Source: Narthecium ossifragum (taxonomy: Eukaryota > Streptophyta > Magnoliopsida > Dioscoreales > Nartheciaceae). Taken from it: DNA of 64,000 nt. Position 1 is the first letter of the stretch. Each line of letters opens with the position of its first letter. The notes under the pieces are model-generated. The model was not told where the DNA came from and did not search any database. It saw only the letters and a list, made by a program, of their open reading frames with translations. The stretch covers positions 6,796,896 to 6,860,895 of the forward strand of contig OY986963.1 of the NCBI GenBank assembly GCA_963920575.1, in the 5' to 3' direction. Below, piece after piece: positions 51,403 through 64,000 of the stretch. The position numbers and the translations under genes were made by a program.

Positions 51403-51609
51403 GGAGAATCTGGGAGGTCCTACAGAAACAGAAATATGACTGGCAAAAGGAATGAAAGAAGATGACGAAGAGAAGGTGGAGATGAGAGTTTATGGAGATG
51501 AGGTGGAGGTGTAATCCCTGAAGGAAACGTTAGATAAAAACAGGAGAAGCCGCCATGGAAAACGTCAGATTTTGACTACATATTCGGATATTCCAAACAC
51601 TGCACCGTT

Positions 51610-51610
<1 letters not shown>

Positions 51611-51662
<52 letters not shown>
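51611..51662. repeat. (AG)26 microsatellite
   Basis: Perfect 52-bp AG run about 1.3 kb upstream of PILS copy B. Such GA tracts are common in plant promoters. Confidence 0.97.
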
Positions 51663-51665
<3 letters not shown>

Positions 51666-52386
51666 CTCTGAATTGTTTTTAATTTAGTTTTAAATTTGGA
51701 AATGATGTGGCTTTAAGTTCACCAAGAGAAAAATTAATTGAGCAACTGTGAATAATTGAAGACCAGAACTAAATAGACAGACAATTGTACTGCAGATGAA
51801 CAATGTTTCTGGTGTCTCATGTGAATAATGGAAGATGCCAATGGTAGCTGGAGCTACTGATGAAAGGATTGTAATTAGGATGTGAGAGATCTAGTCTTAA
51901 TTGATTATCAGAGTGGCCATAGTATATGTTGGCTGAAAACAATACCCATATAATTTCACAGGAGTATTATTATGCGAGGAGATGAACTCAGCATAAGGGC
52001 AATATAACAGGCATTGTTCACATAGGTTCTTCAGGATTACAGAACCTGCATTATATCTTGAACTTAAATGAATTCGATGATTCCTTGTTAACAAACAACT
52101 TTCATCACTGAGAACTTTTACACAAGAATACTGGAACCCTTTCAATAACAGGTGTTTCTGAATAAATGACTTACAATTGCAGTTTCAATGATATTACACT
52201 TATAAGAACAAGAAGAATCATTTCTAGCAATGAACAAAACCATGTATAATCCCAAGCCTAATCTGAGAAGTAATCGTATTTTTGTTTCCTTGAAACAAAG
52301 CTATTCTTTGCCTATTTTGTCGAGCTCCGTATAAAATTGATCACCAAACTCCTCTTCTTTAATGAGGGAGCAATTGATTTGATCTA

Positions 52387-54953
52387 CTAGGATAAGATCC
52401 ACATATAGACAGTTGACCACATTGTAATCATTGGGGCAGCAGCCAAGTAGGTCCACAAGAAGATGACAGAACACTCTTCCTGACCAACATCAAATAACTG
52501 AGCCATTGTGCCTACAATCAATTTTCAGTTCAAAATCATCGTCAAAATCTAGAATACATAGCAGTTGCTAACTTAGATTACCGAAAGAATTCTCAAGAGT
52601 AAGATCTGAAAAGAGACATCAGAGTCTCGGGAAGCATTACCTATATTCATGGCTGGTGAGAGAGTGAACTGTAACATTAGCACATAACTGAACAATGGAT
52701 CTGCTGGCAAGAAGCCGAGTTTGCCTGCTGCTTTAACAACAGCAATCCCAGCTATGGGGAGGATGACATATCGAATGCAAACAATTGCTATAAGGAGCAT
52801 AGGCCTTAGTGTCAACTTTCTTATCCCTGTTGATGATTTGGATACACCCGCATAAGCAATGCTATCAAAATACTAGAGATTTATTTTAGATCACAGTTAC
52901 TAAGTTTTCTGAATGGAATGTTGTATAGCAATAGGTACCTTGGGTTAGATTTCCTCCAAGAATGAGTGTTATGCAAGGTATCGTGCCATCTCTGCAACAA
53001 ATGTGTCAACAGATATGAGACCAGAAGAATCAGTTGATTAAGTATATTTTAAGGCTTAAATCACTTATAGGACTCACCCTAATAATTTGATGGAATCTTG
53101 TATTACTCTAAGGGGAGCCGTGTCTCCAATTAGCAATGATTTTAGCCATGGAGTCAGGCCGATAATGAATCCTGTGATCTAAGACATGTCAAGATTTGTC
53201 AAGCTATGGATGGCATTATGTTTATAGTGAAAACTAGCATATTGGAATTTTGTTTATCTAAAGCTAGCATTTGCTGTCATTGGGAGAAAAGGAACTATAC
53301 CGCAGCAACATTTGGTGGAGATGTTAACTCCTCACCGATTTGAAGAAGAGTTCCTTTGACCTTCTCCCAAAATTGCTCCTTATTTTCATGGGATAACAAT
53401 GGTACAGTCTGCATAATAATAATTAGCAAATAAAATCAAAGGACAGAACAAATGCATATAAGACTACACCAATTGTCATTAGAAGTGCAATAGTAACAAG
53501 CATTCCATTTTACCTTTGAAGTATATTTTCTTATCTTCTGCTATTAAGTTTTAGCTTCTGAATGTAAGTATATTTGCTCTGTTTCTGTTATGTGTTCATT
53601 TATGCATCTGATGCTCATAAAAATCCTAGAATTTTCCACTCCTTCAGATCATGGTCTATGTTTGTGCATAACAAAAATTTATTATGTATTTCATTGACCT
53701 CTGAATTAACTTAAAACTTTGGAATGCCTCCTGCTAAGTAAATTGCTCAGCTTCTTCATGCAATAGACCTTGTCATTACTGAAAGCCGAGCACTTACAAT
53801 TTGGTTTTCTGCAACTCCAACACTAGTTTTTGTTGTTGGCGGAAGCGAATCGACACCATTAGCATAATTTTCTTCATCATCTACCTTGATGAAATGAACC
53901 TCCTCATTCCTATCTGAACTCTTATCTGCTATCTTTGACACCTCTTCATTGTTTCGGATCTTTGCATACAAGAGACCAGCTTTCCTCATAAGACTGTAGG
54001 TGTGTGTCCATATGAAAAAACTCCCCAGCTGCATCAACAGAGCAGGTTTCCTCAAAAATCAGTGCACAGTTCTCTCATAAGATCACTTCATACATCATCT
54101 CACAATACATTTGTGACTTCCTTTGATATAATAAGCCAAATTAGCAAAGATAAATCACTTTACCGCCATAGAGAGAGACGCATAGGATAGACCCCGGAGA
54201 TTGCAAATGCTGGATTCTCCAAAGGGGCTTCCTTCCTCATTGCAGACTGCTGGAACAAGTATCACCATTAAATTGCCCAGGTTTCCTATATTCAAAAAAG
54301 ATGCACATAGCATACCATTAGAGATCAGAAATCATCTCAACATATACATTAAAACACTAAAGACAATATTCACTTGACATATGAAGCACTATTTACATCT
54401 AAAATCATATTAGATTGTGGCCATTTATCTACCTGCTGTACAGCAAGCAATAATGAGTCCTTCAAGATGGCGTGGAGGTCTCAGGATTTTTACTACTATC
54501 CATCCGGAAACTCCTCCAATTAAGAATAGAATTGCAACATTGACAGGCATAAACCACCTGGGGGAGGTCTTATGTCAGCTTATATATTTTTAACAGATTG
54601 AAATGATTGAGAAAAGGACTTCACAAGCACTTTCTATCGAACAGGAAGCTTACCATGAAATGAGGTCTCTCAGTGTGACAGTCTTTGATATGCTTGCAAA
54701 AATTAGTGATGGAGTGAATGCATAAAAAGCCACCTGTGAACAATAAAATTGCATTTAAGACATGAATAGAGGGATCAAAGTATCGTTCAATTCGCGTATA
54801 GATAACCATCATCTGCACCTTGTTCATGTCTCGCCGAGCACTAGGGGTCAGTATGTTGGCATAGCCTGAAGCTAGAAATGCCCCAAGAATGCCTATTAGG
54901 AGGACCTGCAGGACCGGCATAGACGCCACCGTCAACAAGGAAAAGAATCCCAT
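52387..54953 (-). CDS. PILS: PIN-LIKES (PILS) auxin transport facilitator, copy C, 10 exons, 421 aa
   Basis: Tandem paralogue of copy B, same strand. Exons (minus): 54953-54819, 54733-54654, 54557-54433, 54285-54164, 54028-53798, 53408-53301, 53178-53078, 52991-52939, 52826-52641, 52511-52387; 1266 nt in frame. Seven exons shared with B after exon 1 have the same length (80, 125, 122, 101, 53, 186, 125), as has exon 1 (135); only the loop exons 5 and 6 differ (231 and 108 versus 195 and 105). Visible: MGFFSLLTVASMPVLQVLL, LVPAVCNEEGSPFG, GLSYASLSMA, a longer acidic loop, GDGTIPCITLILGGNLTQG and TMAQLFDVGQEECSVIFLW. The MGFF start is preferred to an upstream in-frame ATG at 54995 because it aligns with copies A and B. 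Confidence 0.94.
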
Positions 54954-56004
54954 CTTCCAATTCCCTCTAACTTTGTTTTGATTTCTATCAATCAATTAAG
55001 CTCGTTAAATTAGTTGGTCCTCAATGTGATGTCTCCGTACCCACAAGCTGCGTGAAAGCCCTGCTACAAAAGAAAAAGCGATGCATCCTTTTAACAATCA
55101 GTAATGCAATACCAATCTTGTACCATCTAGTTAATAACTTTGAATCCATAGTTTCACAAAATAAATAACTCAGAATAAAAAGGAAAAGCTCCATATATTA
55201 AAAGACAAACAAAGAAATAAAGAACGTGGCCTTATATTAAGGTAAAGAGATCAGAATCACCTGGAAAATAGAAGATGATTGCCACTCTGCAAACTATATT
55301 AAAGTTTGCCTACTATATTGGAAGAGAGAAGGATATATATATATAGATATAAAAACAGAGCAAAGGATATATAAGAGATGCCAGCAGAGGTGGAAGAAAG
55401 AAGCCAGGGGATGGCTTTAGAGGTGGTGATGACAAGTAGCTAAGGAATCCAAGAGGAAGCCAAGGTTGACGACGTTTCGGATAGAAGTGAGACCCGGCTG
55501 TCCTCCACCTCTTCTATACAACGGTGAGGACGGGAACACGCTGGATTACCATTGTTTTGGAGTCTTTTAATGATAGAGATGGATGTCACCGGAACCAGTT
55601 ACACCCAAAATCCCAATTTAATGAGAGATCTTGATTTATTTTATGGACCATTTATGTAATTTGAATCGATTATCGAGCAGCTAAGGAACTCATGCTGATT
55701 GGTGTTTGAAATATATTATTTATGGAGTATAGATTAGTGCAACTTGGCTACGTCCATAATACAGATAAGAAAACGGATGCATATAAAAGAGGAGAGAAAC
55801 GTATCAAAGTAAGTTCTTTTTTCCTTTCTTTAGACTCAAGAAGATCGTGATGTATCAAATGACAACACCTTCGGTTGTGACAATAATGGTTCTGAAGAGA
55901 TCAAAGATGAAGTTAGACTAAACAGTAAACATCACATGTGTAATCTTAAAAGATTTTACAGATTTTTACCTGCCAATTTGTTTCTTTTAAAAATCAAAGG
56001 ATAA

Positions 56005-56260
56005 AGATTCGTGTACATGGTCACGTGTACATTGCACGTCCTGAACAATTGGTAGAGTCACATCTAATCTCGATAGTGTTTTACCGATAGATTAAAACAA
56101 CCAATCAGCAGTGTTCTACCGATTAGATGATTGATACATTCAATGGGTAGACGTCTACCGATTGGTTGATCTAATTCATCGGTAGTGTTTTACGGATAGA
56201 CTAGATGAATCAATGGGTAGACATCTACCCATTAAAGGGTACATATACATGCCCTTACCC
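56005..56260. mobile_element. Dispersed MITE-like repeat, copy 3
   Basis: Starts agattcgtgtacatgg and contains caattggtagag, ttctaccgattagat, cgtctaccgattggttgatc and catcggtagtg, like copies 1 and 2. It ends gggtacatatacatgccc. Internal phrases around taccgat / atcggta recur on both strands. Confidence 0.5.
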
Positions 56261-56606
56261 ATTTAGCCAATTGAGTGTCCAAAATCAAATAGCTATATTT
56301 CTTATCTTTTTTTCCTTTTAGTATATTATATTTGTAATCATCTCTGTAGCTTAACTTTGAGTGGTCCAGTTCGATACTATTATATGTGGGATCGGTGAAA
56401 CGTCCATGTGCCCGGTTTGCCATCTCCAAAGAATGGTGCATCAAAAGCTACCCTCCAACACAGCTGATATCATCAATGACTCTGTTTTCCAATCATTCCA
56501 CATCATACGCTGGAGAGCCCCAGAATACGGCCAGCGTGAAGGGCTGCGTTCTTTTATTAGAGACAAATTAGAGGTCTTATGACTCTTCTTATCATGTGAA
56601 TCACAT

Positions 56607-56715
56607 TGCAAGATACTTTTATTGATTCCACATAGTTTGATAGCAACTGGAGACTAGAACATTGCAAGATACTTTTATTGATTCCACATAGTTTGATAGC
56701 AACTGGAGACTAGAA
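56607..56715. repeat. Exact tandem duplication of about 56 bases
   Basis: cattgcaagatacttttatt and the following bases through gactagaac are repeated directly after each other, apparently without mismatch. A recent replication slip or an assembly artefact would both explain it. Confidence 0.85.
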
Positions 56716-57053
56716 CATGATTCATTCAACTAGATGCAATTCCAGGCACTATCACAAGCCAGGTTAATGTTTGAAAAATACAAGGATGATGACCTTGCTT
56801 TTAAGCATTTTAACTTTCAAAGACCAGATACTGATTGACTAGAAGAAACGGAGAAAAAAAATGTTACGTTCCGAAGAAAACATAATCAAAAGAAATACAT
56901 TCGACATTCCCAGTCTCTGCTAATCTCTGATCAAGATGGATGTCCATGCACAGAGAACAACATGGTCAAGACCATAGCATCTAAGAAGTTGTTGTCGACA
57001 AGTGGAAAGCATGAAATGCAGCAGCCAGTGTTGTCTGACATTCTGAGGAACTG

Positions 57054-60000
57054 TTACATTGCAGTTTCAATTTCATCAAATGGCACGGAAACTTCATTAG
57101 GGCCATCATCAGGTCGGAGCTGAGAAGAAACACTGTCGATGGCAGAGTTGAGCTGCGCAATCTTCTCGGACAAAACTTGCCGTGTCTTCTGTTGTTGAAC
57201 CAAAGTCGTATTTTTAGCCGAAAGTTAAAGGGATGAGATAACAAAAAATGATATATATTGGCATGAGATGCATTTAATGAAAAAGTTTTGTAAGCATCCT
57301 CTGGAAACATGATTCTTAAAACCAAACCAGAAAACAGGAGGGACCAGATTGAATACCTGTATTATAGAAGCCTACCAAAACTATGCTAGAGTAGCATGAT
57401 AGCACCATTATGCCATCACAACAAAAAATAACCAAAAATTCGGTTTTCTAGCTGTAAAGGTTTTCACTGAGATGAAAGAAGCTAAAAGAACTGCAGGCCT
57501 TACCTCCAAAGCTCTCTCCTCATCATAAATAAACTTCGGCAGCTTTTTCATCAAGTCTTTCCCGTCAGCCCCAACTAATGCCTTGCTGATCTGGAATGAA
57601 CAATAGGTTTCAGAACATGCAGCCAGAAGGCCGAGAATACTGCAATCCCATAGTTGCAAATGGTTAATAATTTCTTGGCACCTTCATAGTAATGTAGTGG
57701 TTAATATTGACTCGGTATCCATAAAGAGACAGAGAGAGGAGGATGACCGATGTTGAAGGATTTTATAGATATCCGAAATTTAGTGCACAATCCATACAGA
57801 AGAAAATAAAATGCCCATAGAATTATCACTCCTGGGGAAATTAAAAGTTGAGTGGAAGAATTACCAGGCTAGATAGCAACAAAATAGTCAATGCATCTTG
57901 CAGCATGTAATGTGGTAAACTAAACATCTCAACTCCACGGAAAAAGAAAATTACTGAACATCTACCGACTCAAAGCAGATGCATGGCTGAAAGACAAGAA
58001 CACATAAGTACCTGAGGAGCATAAACGCAACCGAGTGTTCCCATTACTAACCCTCCCAAGACAAATCCTCCAACAAAGATGCTTGCAGAGCTTGGCTGTC
58101 CGCCATCCCTACTAACGACAGTATAAATTACCAGGTGTTTTCGACATGAGTTTGCAAGGGAAAAAAGTGAAAGAGCAAAACAGAACATGAAATTCCAAGC
58201 AAAGGGTAATCAGAACATACAAGCGCACATTTGCAGACTTCGTGCGTCGAAGAATACTAACAAATGTACAGCGATACATTTCAATGGTAGACTATTCATC
58301 CTGATATTGTTTCCTCATGTCGGATTTCTAGGACATATGCTGCTTTACATAGAAATTTTGAAATATACTCCATTGCATGTCTACCAAGCCAAGAGCAATG
58401 CATTGACAGCATTAGAATTCTGAACTGTGAGAGTATATGCATGTCGATTTTATTGCTATTCTGCAAAAAGTTACAACTATCTACCATTGCATGTACCAAG
58501 CTGACAATGTCTATGCTGTTTATGAACTTTGACAATCACTGTGATCAACCAACAACTGACTCAAATCAAGAGCAAGCACAAACAAGGTTATGTTCGAGTA
58601 CGAAAAGACTACAGTTGTCTTAAAAATCTAAGTCATCATTGAACCTTCATCATCCTCATTGAGTTGTAGTACATCTCTATTGTGTGTGACCTTTGTCAAT
58701 GAGCAAAGCTAAAGTACAGCAGAAATCATGAGAGAGCAAAATCTTTTCAACTGATGAGTATTAATGTTTGAAGTCATGATTTTTGCTCCTTGTAGGGTGC
58801 CATGAAGTACTATGTGTGCTTAAGCCCAGTTTATACTAAGCAATTTCTAATTGAAGCCATAGATTGATGGATTCCATGACATCAAAATGAAGTTTTTGTA
58901 ACACTTTATACTTGTCACGTACTTGAGAAGTCATAGCCTCAAGCATGTAGATAAGCTCCAAAAGGTAATATTACAACAGAACGGAGCCTCAAAACAAGGT
59001 ACTCAAACTATTAAAAGGTCTTTAGTCATCAACAAGTAGGTGTCCAAACAAATAGATCTAGATGTAGAAGAAACTTCAAAGTAAATCCATATGTTAAACT
59101 AAAAGATGTATAAGATTAGAAGTTCTTGATACTGTTATTTACGTACCTAAGTCCAGCTCGTATACATACTTGGCCCCTATAAGTTTGCTTTTTTGGTATT
59201 CTCATGCGAATCAGACTTGGAGACCAGTTCATGACAAGAGATTGCACTGGTGGCTTCAAGGTACAACCTTAGAAAACAAAAACATCATAAGCACAACACT
59301 TCTTATCCAGTATGGAAACTATGCCGTTCACGTCCAGACACAACGTTAGTTAGATGTACCAAAGTAAATTTGAGAAATAAAACAAAGAAGAATTTCTATC
59401 TTTGCAGTACAATGATGATTCAACTTCAGAAAGATACTGCAATCCAAAAAAGCATGAAAAGTATTGATAAACAAACAAGTTTATCTTCCCTATTTACAAA
59501 TGGTAACTTCTCGGGGCAAAAAAAACCAGAGCAAACAGACTAAGCTACATAACACAATAACACAACCAACACTCTTTACTAACTCATAACTAGTTCCAAC
59601 ACTCTTTACTAACTCATAACTAGTTCGAAACACAAATAAACGAATTCTCATTTGCAAGCGATATCTAAGTAACACCACATCCCAATCAATCTCTTCACAG
59701 CAGCAATACAACAGCTTCTATTGCAACAGAGTAGCCTATTATCCTACAAAATATCTACCAATACCCTATTTTTCAACAGCAGTATGTTGTAGGTTAGCCC
59801 ACCCCCACCCACTCCACAAGCACGCAACCCATTTACTAATAATATTCAATCATCGCATTACAGCATAACGCGGACCCACGAATCACTTGTCTTCACAATA
59901 AATGGTTAAATGTGAAATCTCACTAATAGCCGTTTCGCTTTATCATTCTTAGATTTTGATACTCAAATAGCTCAAAACTAGCCCAAAAAATCTAAGAAAA

Positions 60001-60441
60001 CTATAATCGAATTGCTCAGGTTTTGGTCCCAGCCCAAAACGAAACATTTGACAGTTTGCGAGATTTCAATTTGTAATTGTTGGTTTTTTGGTTTCACTTT
60101 TTAAGAAATTTTTGAATCGAACTTTTTAAAATGGCCGGATAAAGACAAACTAAGAACTTCTTAATCTCCACATAAAATCTCGAAATAAACAACCCAGGAA
60201 AGAACTTCTTAATCCCCCCCAAACCTCCAAAAGCAAAAACAAAAAAGCAAAATTTTAATCTATATGCAGAAACAAGACATTGTCCAGCATCCACGAACCC
60301 GCATCGTTTAGGTCGAGAAGACAACGACATCTGTGGAAATGGGTGGGTAAAGAGTGAAGGCATGGTCGAAAAGAACGTACCGGAAAGCGACGAGAGAGAA
60401 GGATCTCCGGTGGAGATCGGAACGTTGCGGAGAGCGGCCAT
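57054..60441 (-). CDS. Small predicted plastid membrane protein, 5 exons, 166 aa
   Basis: Exons (minus): 60441-60381, 59267-59147, 58108-58012, 57590-57504, 57188-57054; 501 nt in frame. The first 55 residues are Ser/Arg-rich and poor in acids ([20 protein letters not shown], then [10 protein letters not shown]), typical of a chloroplast transit peptide. A glycine-rich membrane helix follows ([20 protein letters not shown]), then [29 protein letters not shown] and a coiled-coil-like tail ([20 protein letters not shown]). It resembles an Arabidopsis family annotated at the chloroplast inner membrane (At5g16660/At1g42960, from memory). Biochemical role unknown. Exon 2, deduced from splice sites and frame, is the least certain because transit peptides are not conserved. 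Confidence 0.8.
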
Positions 60442-62255
60442 GGCGATCCGAATTCGGCGATCAGAGCGAGACTCGTCAAACAGAGAAATAGGCGTCTGGC
60501 AACTACTTAAAGAGGGAATCTTCGATGGCACCGAGGAATAGGGATCGACTCGGGCTCGGGTTCAGGCTCAGTCTCTTTTGGCTAATCAATGTGAAGAGGT
60601 CCTTTAATAGGACACCTGACCCAATGTGGTGAGATCCGGATCAGGACCCACGCACGCGCTATGTGACACGGTGATGTGGCTCGCCATATCAGCAAAGGTG
60701 TGCCCCCACGTTTGCTGATGTAGCATGCCTCGCTGCTTTGCCACCTCAGCACCATCTCTGGTGTGCGGCAATTTAAAGACCTGAACCGTTGGATCTGATT
60801 CCACGAGACGCGGGCTGTTGATATGACGGTAAACCCAGTGACATCCGAATGCAATCGACCGCCACGTCAACTAATGTGGACCCACATGAACTATTTTTCC
60901 TTATTCATCCGGTTAAATTTTTATAAAGCTAATATGGTGGACTAGTTGAAAGGGAGAATATGATACTTTTATACGTGAGATTTTGTAATTTTCTATTACA
61001 TGTTTATTCTTTGAGGTTTTGTTTGGCATGTGATTAGTCTATTTCGAATTAAGAAAAATGAGAATAAAGTAATAATTGATTAGTTTATTTTGAATTAAGA
61101 AAAATGAAAATAAAGTAGTAATGATTATTTAAAATAAGAAAAAATAAAATAGGAGGTGAAATGAGAATAAATGAGTAATGATTATTTGAAATAGAAAAAA
61201 ATGTTTGAAAATAAGTACGTGAATTCTCATACCAAACAAGTCTTAAAAGATCTTATCGATCAAATAAATAAAAAAATCTTTGTCCACAAACGGACGAGAA
61301 ATTAATGGAAATAGTCGATGGGTAGGCCATTTATGAATTTTTATTTTATTTTATGAGATAAGTCAGATGACTGAGTATTTACAAAAAAAAAAAAAGCTAC
61401 AAAACTACAAGATATAAAGGAACTGTTCGAACAAATCAGTTCCCAAACTCACAGGACCAAACAAACACCGTCCCTTCCAACGGCACGACCAAGCAAACAT
61501 TGATGAATAATTTTGGTTCTTGATAGATTGGTGGTGGGTGGGTGGGTCGGTGGGCGGCGGGATTTGATCAAATAAAAAAGAAAATAATAGCCAACCTCCA
61601 TGTTTCAAACGTCATTGACGACAAATACCCGCTCAATCAGCATTACTAACTAACCTAATATATATATAAAAAAAAAAGAGAAAAATCTCATAGATTCCCC
61701 CTCACAGAACATGCTTATATCCGCCTCCAAATTATTAATTAAAAAAGGGATATTTGGGAGCAACACCACCAAATCCTCTATTAATCAAAACCCATTAGCA
61801 ATTAAATACTTGTTATAGCTCATTAGCCAAGGCCTAACAGAAAAATATTTAATTTGGAAGGTCGACTAGATTACCAAAACACCCTTGTGATATTCTTATT
61901 TAGCATCCTTAGATTTTGATGGGTTCTTTGATAATTCTTGAAATTTGGAGGGTGCTATTGGAAGTTATTTGTAGGGAGGCCAACAGTAACAGTGGTAAAA
62001 CCCTTTCGCCTCTACTTCCGCGGCCTCCTCCGCCGTGGCGGATACGTTCAAAATCCGGAAACCAAGAGTTTTGGTTGTTTTAGATCGATGTTTCGTTATC
62101 AGAAACAGTGGGTGAATGATGGAGAGGAGTCATGTGTTGCATTAGTATTGGTTTCGAGCGGATAGACGTCTTGTTTCGGGGATTTGGATCGGTGCGATAG
62201 GTTTTTGGGATGTAAACTTATGCCTTTGAGGGTTGCTGCATTTGGTGTTTGAATC
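60442..62255. other. Divergent promoter region between plastid protein gene and PAT
   Basis: About 1.8 kb between start codons. Contains GC-richer 5' flank of the plastid gene (60.4-60.9 kb), an AT-rich stretch with a near-duplicate (taataattgattagtttatt type, 61.0-61.2 kb) and the probable PAT leader (61.95-62.25 kb). Confidence 0.5.
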
Positions 62256-64000
62256 ATGGTGAGGCGCCATGGATGGCAGCTTCCGGCTCACACCTTCCAG
62301 GTTTGGCCAAAATCTTTTGTTTTTCAATAAAAAAGGTTCGACTTTTATTGGCTTCTATCGATTTCTGGGGAAATGTTAGTTGGTTCTTGCGAATGTGGGT
62401 CTTTTTAAGTTAAGGGTATGTAAGGTTTGGGGTTTTTTTGGGACGTTTAATCGAAAAGTTGGGAACTTGGTTTAGTTGCTTCGTATTTTGGGACATATAT
62501 GTATGTAAAATGGCTTTCTTTTACAAAGTCTATATATTCAGCGTTTCATTAATGGAAAATGGCATGTTAGTGTCGATAACAGTCAGGACAGAGGAATCTA
62601 TGTTATGGGTTTAGTGATGTGCATGGTAGATACGACTTTGGATTTTGTCTCCAGTAGTCTGAGGGTGACTTGACCTCTGATTTATCTGAGTTCGATTTTA
62701 CCTCCTTTAGGCAATGTACAGATAGGTCTGGATCTGGAGATCCTGTACTTGGCATGCAATGTGCTTGAAACAGTGATGACATTTCCACCTTGTGCACTCA
62801 ATGGGCTGAGCTCCACTACAGAATGGCATTTTGATTCTTCAACAAATTTCTGTTAAGATGATTAGTTGCTTAGACTGATGGAAAATGAAAATAGTACAAA
62901 ACTACAAATTATGAACAAAGTCCAGAATTTTGTTACCTGAAAATTTGACATGTATGGGTGTTATGTTAAACTGTTACATGGTGGAAAAGAGAGAATAAAT
63001 TTAAGGAGATGGCGTTTAAATGATGCGTAAAAAAGCTTTGACATATTTCTAGGTATATAAAGCATTTTGGCAAGTATATGTCATTTTCATATTAATGGCA
63101 ATGCATGTGCAGGAAGTTCGTTTGAGTATAAGACATAATTGAAAACTTTTGTACATTCCGGATAGATTTAGTTCTAAGCTGTGCGCATGCCTTGAGTTGG
63201 TGAATGGTAGTTCTGTAAAGTACTAGCTCAACTCATCATGAGAGTTGTCTCAAGTGTCAACAATTGGAGCCTTGAGAATTATTTTGCTTTATAAATTAGA
63301 GTGGGAGCACATTTAATCATTACGACAAGTCTAAACAAACCCCAAGTTATAAATTGTGGGGAAGGTCTGTCATGAATTAACCCGTTCTGCATGTTAAAAA
63401 AAAATGTCATGAGCAGCTTGCAAGATAGTTTAGGGTGGGAGAGCAGGTAAAGAATTTGGATGGTTTATTCTAATTCAGATGCCCATGCCCAAAAGACTCC
63501 ATGTTGGCAATCTTAGTGGCTATATGGTTGCGAGATACCTTAAAATTGCACACAATAGTACAAGTGCATACATATGTATCTGTTTATATACTTGTGTAGA
63601 AAATATCATATACTAAAACATGTTACATGCTTAAGTACCTTGATGTATGAAGGCATTTTGGTTGGCAGGTAGTGGCAATAACAGTATTTTTCTTGCTCTC
63701 GATTGCGTTCTATGCCTTTTTTGCGCCATTTCTGGGAAAGGACACGTATGAATTTGTTGCAGTGGGCATTTACAGCTTTTTGGTAAGTATGGCATCATTC
63801 GATAAGACCTCTATCCTGAGGTGCATTTCCCATTTCAATCATTCCCTTCCTGATATCACCTAACAAATCTGTTAAATCCATCTTGCAGGCATTTTCTGTA
63901 TTTATACTCTATGTTAGATGCACTGCTATTGATCCTTCTGATCCTGGAATTCTTGTTAATTATGATGCGGCGTCAGCTTCTGATAAAGCTCAGCTCACTG
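62256..64000 (+). CDS. DHHC protein S-acyltransferase, 5' part (runs off window)
   Basis: Protein S-acyltransferases add palmitate to cysteines at membranes. Only three exons are inside the window: 62256-62300, 63669-63782, 63889 to the edge. They read in frame as [15 protein letters not shown], then the first membrane helix [23 protein letters not shown], a short loop, and a second helix with [23 protein letters not shown]. This N-terminus, with [11 protein letters not shown] after helix 2, is typical of the plant PAT19-22 type group. The DHHC catalytic domain should lie just beyond 64000 and is not seen. Intron 1 is 1.4 kb. The ATG at 62256 is chosen because it opens the conserved HGWQLP start. 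Confidence 0.88.

Larger units (their letters stand above)
54954..57053. other. Intergenic region upstream of PILS copy C
   Basis: Promoter side of copy C, with tatatatatata near 55330 and no gene. Copy 3 of the MITE-like family lies at about 56005-56260. A 48-base direct repeat (attgcaagatacttttattg...) occurs at about 56607 and 56663. Confidence 0.55.

Overview
This is eukaryotic nuclear DNA from a flowering plant. The genes are split by many GT-AG introns, and they encode plant-only families: GLR-type glutamate receptor, PIN-LIKES carriers, plant-type IRE1, plant DHHC acyltransferase. Between and inside them lie LTR retrotransposon remnants, a LINE, MITEs and long microsatellites. Tourist-like TTA-flanked MITEs and the overall feel suggest a non-grass monocot, but this is weak inference and I do not name a species. 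A 200-base run of N (26501-26700) marks a scaffold gap.

Layout. 1-2025: AT-rich intergenic DNA. 2026-15121 (+): NOC4-like ribosome-biogenesis gene, 15 exons I could join in frame, with a 5.2 kb intron that took in a solo LTR (5-bp TSD) and a 2-kb foldback element (5-bp TSD). 15122-17383: AT-rich DNA with two MITE types. 17384-20162 (-): four-exon PP2C phosphatase. 20163-29673: 9.5 kb of retroelement-derived, mostly non-coding DNA with the gap. 29674-32957 (+): GLR clade-3 receptor, converging on IRE1 at 33348-39473 (-). 40465-47595 (+): a wrecked PIN-LIKES (PILS) copy. 48021-50323 (-) and 52387-54953 (-): two intact tandem PILS genes with matching ten-exon structures. 57054-60441 (-): small predicted plastid membrane protein. 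62256-64000 (+): first exons of a DHHC protein S-acyltransferase, cut by the window edge.

Functional links. The genes are not an operon and mostly act separately. IRE1 and PILS carriers both work at the ER (unfolded protein response, intracellular auxin), but their adjacency is probably chance. The PILS trio is a true local tandem family. Because the two intact copies keep the same exon lengths, the damage to the third can be read to the base: a solo LTR with a perfect TSD inside exon 3, a nonsense codon, a 7-bp tandem duplication in exon 4, exon 6 and part of exon 7 lost beside transposon DNA, and exons 8-10 still of normal length.

The most unusual signal is in the repeats. Several LTR-derived segments that look unrelated to each other carry arrays of the palindrome GATCGATC or close variants. 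In the two best arrays neighbouring copies are 20-23 bases apart, about two DNA helical turns. All joins and exon coordinates are hand-derived from splice consensus and reading-frame continuity; no alignment or transcript data were available.
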